This document shows, one piece after another, positions 1 to 5,391 of a DNA stretch of 10,929 bases. This DNA comes from Nitrososphaerales archaeon. GTDB taxonomy: Archaea > Thermoproteota > Nitrososphaeria > Nitrososphaerales > Gagatemarchaeaceae. The translations under genes were made by a program, and so were the position numbers. Below the pieces are notes generated by a model. The model saw nothing but the letters and a program-made list of their open reading frames with translations. It did not search any database and was not told where the DNA came from. The stretch is taken from positions 1 through 10,929 of the forward strand of contig JASHVT010000044.1 in assembly GCA_030039515.1 (NCBI GenBank). Reading direction: 5' to 3'. Every line of letters begins with the position of its first letter. Positions within the stretch are counted from its first letter, which is position 1.

Positions 1-31
1 GACCACCAGACTCGGAACGTCGAACGGCCCG

Positions 32-50
32 GGGAGTCCCTGAGACTCTC
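32..50. other. Short hairpin upstream of the DinB-fold gene
   Basis: Bases 34-38 (GAGTC) pair with 44-48 (GACTC) around a five-base loop, and 32-33 can extend the stem with one wobble pair. It may be the end of a transcript entering from the left or a 5' structure. The rest of bases 1-98 shows no gene. A weak AT-rich patch (AAATAGG, about 61-67) is the only promoter candidate for the gene at 99. Confidence 0.2.
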
Positions 51-98
51 ACCCAAAGGGAAATAGGCGCGAATCACGTCCTGACCGCGTGCACGCAG

Positions 99-647
99 AT
101 GACTTCTGATCTGGCCAGGGAACAAGAGACTCGCGCAGCTGCTGACCTCTCGTCGATAAGAGAGTGGTTCAGCTACAATGACTATGTCAGGAGGAAGTAT
201 CTGAAGCTGCTCGAGTCGCTCTCAAAGGAGCAGTTGACGAAGGACACGGGCGCGTCGTTTCCTACGCTCCTTGACATCTCGGCGCATGTCTTCTTCGCCT
301 ATCGGCTGTGGCTCAACCAGTTGTACGCAGGAGTCGCACTGGACAGTGACGACTCGTTCGGAAGGAGATGCGCCTCGATCGAGGAACTGAAGGGCGACGC
401 TGAGAAGATGAATCCACTCATCTTGGACTTCGTCCAGAGGCTACGCCCAGAGGACCTTGGCCGCTGGATCGACAGGGAGAGAGACGGAAAGCCGTTCAGA
501 TTCAACGTGAAGAACATGCTGTGGCACTTGATTGAGGAGGAGCTGCAGCACAGGGGCGAGCTCAACGCCCTGCTCTGGCAGCTTGACGTCGACCCTCCGA
601 TTACCGGCTGGGGAACATGGAAGAGAGAGACGGGGTCGAAGGCGTAG
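99..647 (+). CDS. DinB-family (DinB/YfiT-like four-helix bundle) protein
   Basis: The 182-residue protein has the length and helical character of the DinB/YfiT superfamily, small metal-binding four-helix-bundle proteins that include thiol S-transferases and metal-dependent hydrolases. The best marker is the last-helix motif LWHLIEEELQHRGEL (residues 141-155), which matches the family pattern ending in H-R-G. H63 in an early helix (DISAHVFF), with H143, E147 and H151, are the likely metal-site candidates; which of them bind metal cannot be told from sequence alone. The ATG at 99 is the first start in frame and no Shine-Dalgarno sequence precedes it. The gene stands alone and converges with the glycosylase gene, with 62 bases between the stop codons. 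Substrate and partner thiol are unknown. Fold assignment is firm; function is open. Confidence 0.8.
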   Translation: MTSDLAREQETRAAADLSSIREWFSYNDYVRRKYLKLLESLSKEQLTKDTGASFPTLLDISAHVFFAYRLWLNQLYAGVALDSDDSFGRRCASIEELKGDAEKMNPLILDFVQRLRPEDLGRWIDRERDGKPFRFNVKNMLWHLIEEELQHRGELNALLWQLDVDPPITGWGTWKRETGSKA

Positions 648-709
648 GAGCGCAAGGTCCGATCCAGTGGGTCGCTTCCGAGCTGTCGCAGGGCGTCTCT
701 CCGCTGTAC

Positions 710-1948
710 TCATCGGAGAGCGCTCTTCCAGGACGCAGGGACCGGTCCCCTGTATAGGACCTCCTTCGCACCGATGAAGTCTGAGAGCCTCGCGATGGCT
801 TCGCTGATCATGGGTGGGACGTCCTTGCCGACATGCGCCCCGGGCTCCTCGTGCACCGAATTGATCACGAGCCTTTCCGACCGCCTGTCGAACTGCGGGT
901 CGATCCTGCCGATGAACCTCTCCCCCCATAGGACCGGGAGCACGTACGTCCCGAATCTCCTCCTCTCCTTCGGCAGGAACTGCTCGCGGACATAGTCGAA
1001 GCCGAACACCCTGGAGTGCTGCTTGAGCATGTTGTCGAAGGGCGGGAGGAGGGACACGCGCGGCTCCCATGCCCCGGCGGTCACGGACTCTAGGTGCGGA
1101 ACGTCCCGGTCGTGGATGTAGCGCTCGCCTTTCTCCTCGAGACCTTCGACCTTCAGCCGATGAGTCACAGACTCCTCCTGGAGCAGGGCCAACGTCGACT
1201 TCAGGTTTTGGTAGCGACCCGGCGGGAAGTAGTAGCGTACCTCGCGGAGGGTTGCAGTCCCCAGCCCGTGTATTGCCTTCTGGGCGGCCTCCCGCTCGAA
1301 CTCCTCTTCAGAGAGGTCGTCCCTCGGCGTCCACTCTGGAAGGAATCTCTCGGACAGGCCCCATATGTTCTGGTTCCCCTCTCGACCCACCACCATCACC
1401 TCGCCTCGCATGTGCAGGTGGAAGAGCATGGTGGACACGTCGCTCCCGCTGCTCCACCCGTCCTCGCTCCTCTTTGACCGATACTCTTGGAACTGAGTGG
1501 GCTTCAGAGGGCCTCCCTCGAGCTCGCGGAGCACCCTCTTCCTTAGCTCGGCGTGCCTTGCTAGGAACTGCCTGGCTCTGGGGATGTGGTTACCCCACGA
1601 CTTCGTCAGGGACTCCGGATATCGTCCCATCAGGGAGCGGTAGATGGGGTAGTCCTCGGTCAACACAAGCGACGCGATGGGAGTCCAGTGGAGGAGCACC
1701 CTTCTGTCGCGCCACATCAGCCTGTCCAGGTCCGCCACGCGGAAGTCTCCCAGCCTGTTCCAGAGGGAGATTATGTGCGACGGCGCGACCACCGTCACCG
1801 GGTCCCACTGCACGTAGGGGAGGTCTCGGATAGTCGTGACTATGTCGTCAGCGGAGGCTCTGTTTGGGAGAGAGCCGGAAAGATGCTGCCTGGAGACCGC
1901 AAGCCGTCTGATCCCTGTCAGCGTGACAGAGATGGTTCCAGAGTCCAA
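710..1948 (-). CDS. YcaQ/AlkZ-like winged-helix DNA glycosylase
   Basis: The 412-residue protein matches the HTH_42 (YcaQ/AlkZ) family, tandem winged-helix proteins that in bacteria unhook interstrand crosslinks and remove bulky alkylated bases. The Q-W-D at residues 47-49, in the context LPYVQWDPV, lies where the family has its catalytic Q-x-Q or Q-x-D motif; the Q-x-D form is typical of the YcaQ-like branch. Other family-like stretches are FHLHMRGEVMVVGREG and LLPPFDNML near the middle and LWGERFIGRIDPQFDR near the C-terminus. The start is TTG at 1948: an in-frame TGA lies directly before it, the next Met is residue 79, and a TATA-like box sits about 27 bases upstream, so the transcript is probably leaderless. 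A likely role is alkylation or crosslink repair. Activity is inferred from family, not shown. Confidence 0.82.
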   Translation of the reverse strand: MDSGTISVTLTGIRRLAVSRQHLSGSLPNRASADDIVTTIRDLPYVQWDPVTVVAPSHIISLWNRLGDFRVADLDRLMWRDRRVLLHWTPIASLVLTEDYPIYRSLMGRYPESLTKSWGNHIPRARQFLARHAELRKRVLRELEGGPLKPTQFQEYRSKRSEDGWSSGSDVSTMLFHLHMRGEVMVVGREGNQNIWGLSERFLPEWTPRDDLSEEEFEREAAQKAIHGLGTATLREVRYYFPPGRYQNLKSTLALLQEESVTHRLKVEGLEEKGERYIHDRDVPHLESVTAGAWEPRVSLLPPFDNMLKQHSRVFGFDYVREQFLPKERRRFGTYVLPVLWGERFIGRIDPQFDRRSERLVINSVHEEPGAHVGKDVPPMISEAIARLSDFIGAKEVLYRGPVPASWKSALR

Positions 1949-1970
1949 TCAATTCCACTGCATGCCCCGG

Positions 1971-1980
1971 GTATCTATTG
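1971..1980 (-). promoter_or_regulatory. TATA-like box for the YcaQ-like gene
   Basis: On the minus strand this reads CAATAGATAC, centred about 27 bases before the TTG start at 1948. That is the spacing expected if transcription begins at or next to the start codon. Confidence 0.4.
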
Positions 1981-1995
1981 GTTTTGCGACGGAGC

Positions 1996-2030
1996 AGGCG
2001 GCTCGGCAACGTCCTACGGACCGGCCGCCT
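1996..2030. other. Stem-loop in the divergent intergenic region
   Basis: AGGCGGC (1996-2002) pairs with GCCGCCT (2024-2030), seven base pairs. Inside it GTCC (2011-2014) pairs with GGAC (2018-2021). It lies between the divergent glycosylase and two-HTH regulator genes, so it could be a regulator site or a 5' structure. The rest of 1949-2173 shows only promoter-like patches. Confidence 0.3.
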
Positions 2031-2133
2031 CGCACTTGCTTCGCCCAGGTCCTAGAAGCCTGCGTCTAGTCGATAGAGCTTCGTGGGCGTCGGAGAGTCA
2101 TGGAGGCCCCAATAGGGACCTGGCTCAGTCACG

Positions 2134-2140
2134 CTTAACT
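2134..2140 (+). promoter_or_regulatory. Candidate TATA box for the two-HTH regulator
   Basis: CTTAACT is centred about 37 bases before the ATG at 2174, implying a leader of roughly 10 bases. A second AT patch, TTTAAT at 2153-2158, is only about 18 bases from the ATG, too close for a leaderless start. Neither is proven. Confidence 0.3.
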
Positions 2141-2173
2141 AGCTCAGCGAACTTTAATCTCCTCGGTGTCCCG

Positions 2174-3304
2174 ATGGCAAAGGCCAGGTCCGTCCAGACA
2201 TCTGAAAGAGAACCCTCCGATGTCGAAGCTCGGATAGTGTCGGCGATAGCGTCGGCGGGGCCTCGAAATGTGGCCGAAGTCTCTCGCATCACGCGCGTTC
2301 ACGCGGAGACCGTCAGATACAAGATCAACAAGAGGTTCGGTCGCCTAGGCTTCAGATTCCACGCCGAGGTAGACATTGGGAAGCTCGGCTTGGTGTTGCA
2401 TCAGGGAGTCCTGAACTTTGCCAGAGGATATGGCACCATCTCTCAGCAGGTGCTGCGGGCCCTGAATGAGGTTGGCTATCTGACCTACTTTGCCAAGGTC
2501 TTGCCCCAGGGGCACTTCGTAGCTTACTTCATGCTCCCCGACGGCAGGACGAGCGAGTATGAAGCTTTCCTGACAAGGCTGCGCGAGAGGGGGATCCTGG
2601 CCGCTTTTTCGGTCAATGAAGTCGTCGCCAGCAGGCACAAGACCATGGACTCGAGGTTCTTCAATTTCAAGTCTGGGATCTGGGAGATCCCGTGGAGTGA
2701 AGTGAGGTCCCTCGCCCCTGCTCCTCTGCTGTCAGAGAAGAGGAGGGGGCCCGTTGAATTCGACTACCAGGATCTTCTGATAACAAAGGAGCTGCAGGTG
2801 GACGCAAGGCAACATCTGACCTCCATCGCGAAGAAACTGAAATTGAACCAGAAGGTCCTCGAGTATCACTATCGAACTCACGTCCAAGGCCGAGGTCTCG
2901 TCCCCTCCTACAGGATACGGTGGGCCCAAGATATCACGAAGAAGCTGGTCCACTCGGTCGCGACGACCAGGCTGACCTTCCGCGGGTTGGGTCATGCGGA
3001 ATACTCTCGAGCTCAGGCAGCGGTAAGCAGGATCCCGTTCCTGTGGGCTGAGGAGCGTTTGCAGGACGACACCTACATTGCGACCATGTACATCCCACTT
3101 ACCGAGGTCGTCCATGTTCTGAACTACATCAACGAGGCGGTCCCGGAGGTTGGCGAAGGGGTGGAGATGAGCTTTGTGAACCCCTCCTGCGTAGCCTCGT
3201 TCACGATTCCGTACAACATGTACCACAACGGCCGTTGGAGGTTCAGCGCCGAGGACATGGAAGAAGAGCTCCTGAAGACCTCGACGATCCCCGTCCAAAA
3301 ATGA
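2174..3304 (+). CDS. Transcriptional regulator with two Lrp/AsnC-like winged-helix domains
   Basis: The 376-residue protein appears to be an internally duplicated HTH regulator. The first winged helix is at about residues 15-65: a helix in VEARIVSAIAS, then VAEVSRITRVHAETVRYKI as the turn-recognition region. The second is at about 195-245: YQDLLITKELQVDARQHL, then SIAKKLKLNQKVLEYHYR. Each is followed by an alpha/beta region that could be an effector or dimerisation module. This layout resembles archaeal Lrp/AsnC-like proteins that carry two HTH units in one chain. The open frame continues upstream to about 1586, antisense to the glycosylase gene, but that part is not protein-like; ATG 2174 directly precedes the first domain. 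The gene is divergent from the glycosylase gene and may regulate it or itself. The ligand is unknown. Confidence 0.75.
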   Translation: MAKARSVQTSEREPSDVEARIVSAIASAGPRNVAEVSRITRVHAETVRYKINKRFGRLGFRFHAEVDIGKLGLVLHQGVLNFARGYGTISQQVLRALNEVGYLTYFAKVLPQGHFVAYFMLPDGRTSEYEAFLTRLRERGILAAFSVNEVVASRHKTMDSRFFNFKSGIWEIPWSEVRSLAPAPLLSEKRRGPVEFDYQDLLITKELQVDARQHLTSIAKKLKLNQKVLEYHYRTHVQGRGLVPSYRIRWAQDITKKLVHSVATTRLTFRGLGHAEYSRAQAAVSRIPFLWAEERLQDDTYIATMYIPLTEVVHVLNYINEAVPEVGEGVEMSFVNPSCVASFTIPYNMYHNGRWRFSAEDMEEELLKTSTIPVQK

Positions 3305-3310
3305 GGGGGA

Positions 3311-3333
3311 GACGACTCTGCTATTGAGTCGTC
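3311..3333. terminator. Perfect hairpin between convergent genes
   Basis: GACGACTC (3311-3318) and GAGTCGTC (3326-3333) form an uninterrupted 8-bp stem with a seven-base loop, six bases after the regulator stop codon. The opposing 43-residue gene ends inside the loop. No U-tract follows, so the terminator role is inferred from position. Confidence 0.5.
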
Positions 3334-3452
3334 CCACCGATCTCGTCCAACACCCGTGCTGCGAGGCCGTGAACTGGCGATGCTCCGATCAGCACCGAGA
3401 CGACCAGCCCCGCAGCTAGGACTCCCAGACGGACCTTGGTGTCCGGATTCAC
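3321..3452 (-). CDS. Small single-span membrane protein (43 aa), hypothetical
   Basis: A GTG-initiated frame encodes 43 residues: a charged N-terminus (NPDTKVR), a hydrophobic segment at about residues 9-24 (LGVLAAGLVVSVLIGA), then a short amphipathic tail ending DEIGGTTQ. The topology is that of a one-helix membrane protein or an uncleaved signal anchor. GTG 3452 is the only usable start, because an in-frame TGA lies eight codons upstream. No clear Shine-Dalgarno sequence is visible. The last codons and the TAG overlap the hairpin shared with the convergent regulator gene, so nucleotide constraint there could mimic coding. I do not recognise a family. The hydrophobic pattern favours a real gene, but 43 codons is short enough for chance. 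Confidence 0.5.
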   Translation of the reverse strand: MNPDTKVRLGVLAAGLVVSVLIGASPVHGLAARVLDEIGGTTQ

Positions 3453-3737
3453 TTCGGGGCCCTTGGTTCGAATAGTTCAGTAGATTCCTCTTTCCATCAA
3501 TTCCTGCAGACGTCTCCATAATAATGCTAGTCAATAATGCGTAAATCCGAAGCTTATTGGGGCATGAGCGTGGGAAATACTGCCCATCGTTAGGACGGGG
3601 CTATCGGGCTGCAGGCGTCGGTTGTGAGAGTAAGGAGTCCGGCCAGTCAACTTCTAGTGCAGCGTAGTCTATCCCCCAACCCGCGTAAGACTCGACCGCC
3701 TAGACCCAACAGCTTGCGGATTCCATCGGGCATCTCA

Positions 3738-3859
3738 CCAGCCTGTGCTGGACCTTCGTTGTCGCCTGACAACGGCAAAGCGACCCTGCAAAATGACTTC
3801 CGTTCTGAAGCGGGCCCGACGGGCTGCGCTTAGGAAGTCAAGCGAACCCCTTCAGTTCG
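3738..3859 (+). ncRNA. Candidate structured RNA with four consecutive strong hairpins
   Basis: Four stems follow one another: CCAGC/GCTGG (3738-3751, loop CTGT); CGTTGTC/GACAACG (3757-3774, loop GCCT); a compound stem TGACTTCC/GGAAGTCA (3794-3840) enclosing AAGCG/CGCTT and GCCC/GGGC; and CGAAC/GTTCG (3843-3859, seven-base loop). No convincing protein frame covers 3541-3880. Upstream, GGGCA (3560-3564) can pair with TGCCC (3581-3585). A TATA-like CTTATTGG at about 3553-3560 could start a plus-strand transcript near 3580-3585; no comparable box is seen for the minus strand. I looked for RNase P, SRP RNA and 5S signatures and did not find them. The third stem contains a 16-base near-copy of the tRNA-Arg 3' end. 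Identity is unknown, and the strand is a guess from the TATA box. Confidence 0.35.
3808..3823 (-). repeat. tRNA-Arg 3'-end-like copy A
   Basis: The plus-strand text AAGCGGGCCCGACGGG matches 9412-9427 (AAGCGGGCCCGATGGG) at 15 of 16 positions. In the tRNA this segment spans three flanking bases, the discriminator, the 3' acceptor strand and the start of the T-stem. The orientation is the same as the tRNA. It could be a scar of tRNA-directed integration, although here it also forms part of a stem. Confidence 0.4.
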
Positions 3860-3880
3860 GCGGCAACAAGGGCGTATGGA

Positions 3881-3904
3881 GAGGGCCGGAAGGGACTCGG
3901 ACCC
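3881..3904 (-). repeat. tRNA-Arg 3'-end-like copy B, abutting the vapC stop codon
   Basis: This stretch aligns without gaps to 9414-9437 at 19 of 24 positions, covering the discriminator, 3' acceptor strand and the whole T-loop with most of the T-stem. On the minus strand it reads as a T-arm (loop TCCGAGT, stem GAGGG/CCCTT) followed by CCGGCCC. The normally invariant T55 is C, and no matching 5' acceptor or D-arm is found upstream, so it is a degenerate 3' tRNA end and not a working tRNA. GGGTCC with the nearby GGAGAGGG could also form a hairpin downstream of vapC. Confidence 0.45.
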
Positions 3905-3906
3905 TC

Positions 3907-4347
3907 CTAGGGTTTGGAACCGGCGAGTCTAGACTGCGCTGTCTTGGGCTCAATCCTAGTTATCGTGCGGACCTTGTCGAAGTCATGGTCGAAGGAGACG
4001 ATTTCCTTGATTCCCAGCCTCTTCATAGCGGCGACCGATGTGGAGTCGTCAAAACTGAGTCCACTGCTTTCCATTTCTTCGGCCGCCAGCAGCCTTCCCT
4101 TCACGCCGAGACTGTGGACAAGCAAGCCCTTGTAGAGAGTCAAGCTTGCGAAGAATCTCTTGATGTCAGCGGCGGGGCTGTCCCTGTCCTCCATCACGAC
4201 CGCTATGCTGTCGAGGATGAAGTCTGTCGTAGCTGCCTTCATCTTTCCGCTCGCGATGCTCCTGAGAAGGTCCTTGCACTCTGCAGACTTTGACTGACTG
4301 AGTTCGAGCTCAAGGAAGACGTTCGCATCAACTAGGAGCCTTGGCAC
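3907..4347 (-). CDS. vapC: PIN-domain ribonuclease toxin of a VapBC pair
   Basis: The 146-residue length is normal for VapC toxins, Mg2+-dependent PIN-fold endoribonucleases that cut tRNA, rRNA or mRNA. Acidic residues lie where the fold needs them: D7 in the N-terminal strand (LLVDANVFLE), D42/D46 (TTDFILDSI), D100/D101 (LSFDDSTSV) and D120/D122 in the closing signature EIVSFDHDFDKV. The start is GTG 4347, at the first strand of the fold. It overlaps the end of the antitoxin gene by 20 bases, which points to coupled translation. Nothing looks truncated, but the stop codon is only two bases from a degenerate tRNA-Arg 3' end, so the C-terminal tail (AQSRLAGSKP) may have been set by the insertion junction. 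The RNA target is unknown. Confidence 0.85.
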   Translation of the reverse strand: MPRLLVDANVFLELELSQSKSAECKDLLRSIASGKMKAATTDFILDSIAVVMEDRDSPAADIKRFFASLTLYKGLLVHSLGVKGRLLAAEEMESSGLSFDDSTSVAAMKRLGIKEIVSFDHDFDKVRTITRIEPKTAQSRLAGSKP

Positions 4348-4615
4348 GCGCTCCCCTCACCCTAATCCGTCCTGCATCGTGCTGCAACTCAACCGAGGTT
4401 GCTCTGGTGTTCGCAAGCAGGCCCTCGATCGCCGACACCGGGTCCTCCAGCCCGGGGGGCAGATCCAATTCCATGTCTTCTCCCGACGACCACTCGCTCA
4501 GAGCCGCTTCCGCGGCTTCGCTCAGCGCACCCCTTCCGTAGCCATAGCGGCCCATGGCGACTCGCCTGAACCGTCTCTCCACTTCGTCTCCTACCACGAC
4601 CTTTATCGTTCCCAT
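4328..4615 (-). CDS. vapB: VapB-type ribbon-helix-helix antitoxin
   Basis: The 95-residue protein lies directly upstream of the PIN toxin and overlaps its start. Its N-terminus reads as an RHH DNA-binding unit: strand TIKVVVGDE, helix EVERRFRRVAMGRYG, then a second helix ALSEAAEAALSEW (about residues 30-42). The C-terminal half (about 50-95) is acidic then basic and probably forms the toxin-binding tail. The frame stays open upstream to 4762, but ATG 4615 is chosen because the RHH strand begins there and a TATA box lies about 25 bases upstream. The antitoxin should neutralise the toxin and, as a complex with it, repress the shared promoter at the palindrome described at 4626-4655. Antitoxin subfamilies diverge strongly, so vapB is assigned from the fold and the partner. 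Confidence 0.75.
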   Translation of the reverse strand: MGTIKVVVGDEVERRFRRVAMGRYGYGRGALSEAAEAALSEWSSGEDMELDLPPGLEDPVSAIEGLLANTRATSVELQHDAGRIRVRGARAKAPS

Positions 4616-4625
4616 AGCCTCGTAA

Positions 4626-4655
4626 GGGACATAAGTACTTATTACCTTTTGTCCC
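4626..4655 (-). promoter_or_regulatory. vapBC promoter with nested palindromic operator
   Basis: ATAAGTACTTAT (4631-4642) is a perfect 12-base palindrome. GGGACA (4626-4631) and TGTCCC (4650-4655) form an outer inverted repeat that is not centred on the same axis. On the minus strand the core reads TAATAAGTACTTATG and is the likely TATA box, about 25 bases before the vapB ATG. A dimeric RHH protein bound here would block TBP, which is the expected autoregulation for such a pair. Confidence 0.55.
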
Positions 4656-5357
4656 CTACTATCGTTGACTCGCGAGTAGCAGGTTGCAAGTTCCCACGGT
4701 TTGGTTGCATCCAAGGTGCGTCTCATGGGCGACAATACCATTGGCCAAGGCCCAAGCCCCACTAACCGAATGGGAATCGTATCGAGCTAATTGAGCGCGG
4801 GCCCGATGAGACCCAGACCGAAACGGTCCTAGAAGTGGCATCACAGAGTTCAACGTTGGAGATGTTCGAATCCGAATTGGGCACCTGAGGCAACCTCGAG
4901 AATTCGTTGTGGACATTCCCCCTGCGGCCAATGAGAAGGACGATGCGTCATAAGGCGACCTGTCGATCTCGGGCGTCACTCGACAATCGCCTACTCTCAT
5001 CCTCCGGAATCTTGAAGGTTCAGTTGCTCAGTTTTCGGGCGACTTCCCGAGTCCCTTCATGGAGGCGATAACGCGAGCCCCATTGGGCTCTGGAGTCTCC
5101 GAAGCGACCTCCGCCCTCGGAGTGAGGAGGTCAGAAACCCCAGAACCCCTTCAGAGAGAATAATTCAAGGGTCCCCCCTCGTTCCCCCGTGGCAAGATGT
5201 GGAACTTGCGCGTGCGTCCACTGCAGTCTAGACGCGTTCAGGATACTCTCCTCAGACCGGACGGGAATGAGCGCAAGGGATTGCTCGGTGAGCCGTGGTG
5301 ATTGTCCATTGTGAGACCTATAGACACGACGAACGTTCAATAGTGTTCAAGAAGTCC
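4656..5357. other. Gene-poor stretch with hairpins and decayed-looking frames
   Basis: No convincing complete gene is seen in about 700 bases. It holds a tRNA-Arg-like copy at 4797-4811. Two overlapping plus-strand frames look partly protein-like but lack start codons: 4766-4888 and 4810-4953, the latter containing GDVRIRIGHLRQPREFVVDI. There are two strong stems: GAGCCC/GGGCTC (5075-5090, loop CATT) and GACCTCC/GGAGGTC (5106-5132). The second competes with CTCCGA/TCGGAG (5097-5102 with 5117-5122). This could be a pseudogene remnant plus unknown structure. Confidence 0.35.
4797..4811 (-). repeat. tRNA-Arg 3'-end-like copy C
   Basis: GCGGGCCCGATGAGA matches 9414-9428 at 14 of 15 positions (discriminator, acceptor strand and start of the T-stem). 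It is in the same orientation as the tRNA and lies on the far side of vapBC from copy B, so the two bracket the toxin-antitoxin module. Confidence 0.4.
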
Positions 5358-5365
5358 TTATATTT
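5358..5365 (+). promoter_or_regulatory. TATA box for the PhzF-family gene
   Basis: TTATATTT is centred about 31 bases before the ATG at 5392, giving a leader of only a few bases. It is the clearest TATA box in the window. Its reverse strand is also TATA-like. GTTCAA occurs twice just upstream (5335-5340 and 5345-5350). Confidence 0.6.
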
Positions 5366-5391
5366 GTTCTCAAACTCGGAAGGACCGTTTG

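Noticed and set aside
1069..1833. Long plus-strand open frame opposite the glycosylase gene
   Set aside because: It is Arg/Pro/Ser-rich low-complexity translation of a GC-rich antisense strand, while the minus-strand frame has clear family motifs.
2748..2766. GGGCCCG followed by ATTCGA inside the regulator gene, similar to the tRNA-Arg 3' end
   Set aside because: It needs a gap, lies within a well-supported coding sequence and shows that weak matches can arise by chance; it serves as a baseline for the other copies.
3560..3905. RNase P RNA, SRP RNA or 5S rRNA
   Set aside because: The conserved RNase P blocks, the SRP helix-8 motif and the 5S consensus are absent on both strands; TAAGGAGTCCGG at 3631-3642 only loosely resembles RNase P conserved region I.
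4864..4873. B-box-like GTTCGAATCC (and GGTTCGAAT at 3465-3473)
   Set aside because: No T-stem pairs around either, and no acceptor or anticodon arm is present, so no tRNA is supported.
4659..5000. Minus-strand open frame of 113 codons and the upstream extension of the antitoxin frame
   Set aside because: Composition is not protein-like, and the antitoxin start is fixed by its RHH strand and TATA box.
3844..5154. Twelve-base repeat GAACCCCTTCAG at 3844-3855 and 5143-5154
   Set aside because: Only the 12 bases are shared, without extended homology; probably chance.
5131..5340. Minus-strand 69-codon frame starting with TTG near the reverse side of the PhzF-gene TATA box
   Set aside because: The spacing to the box is short (about 21 bases), the protein has no recognisable pattern, and the box is better explained by the plus-strand gene.
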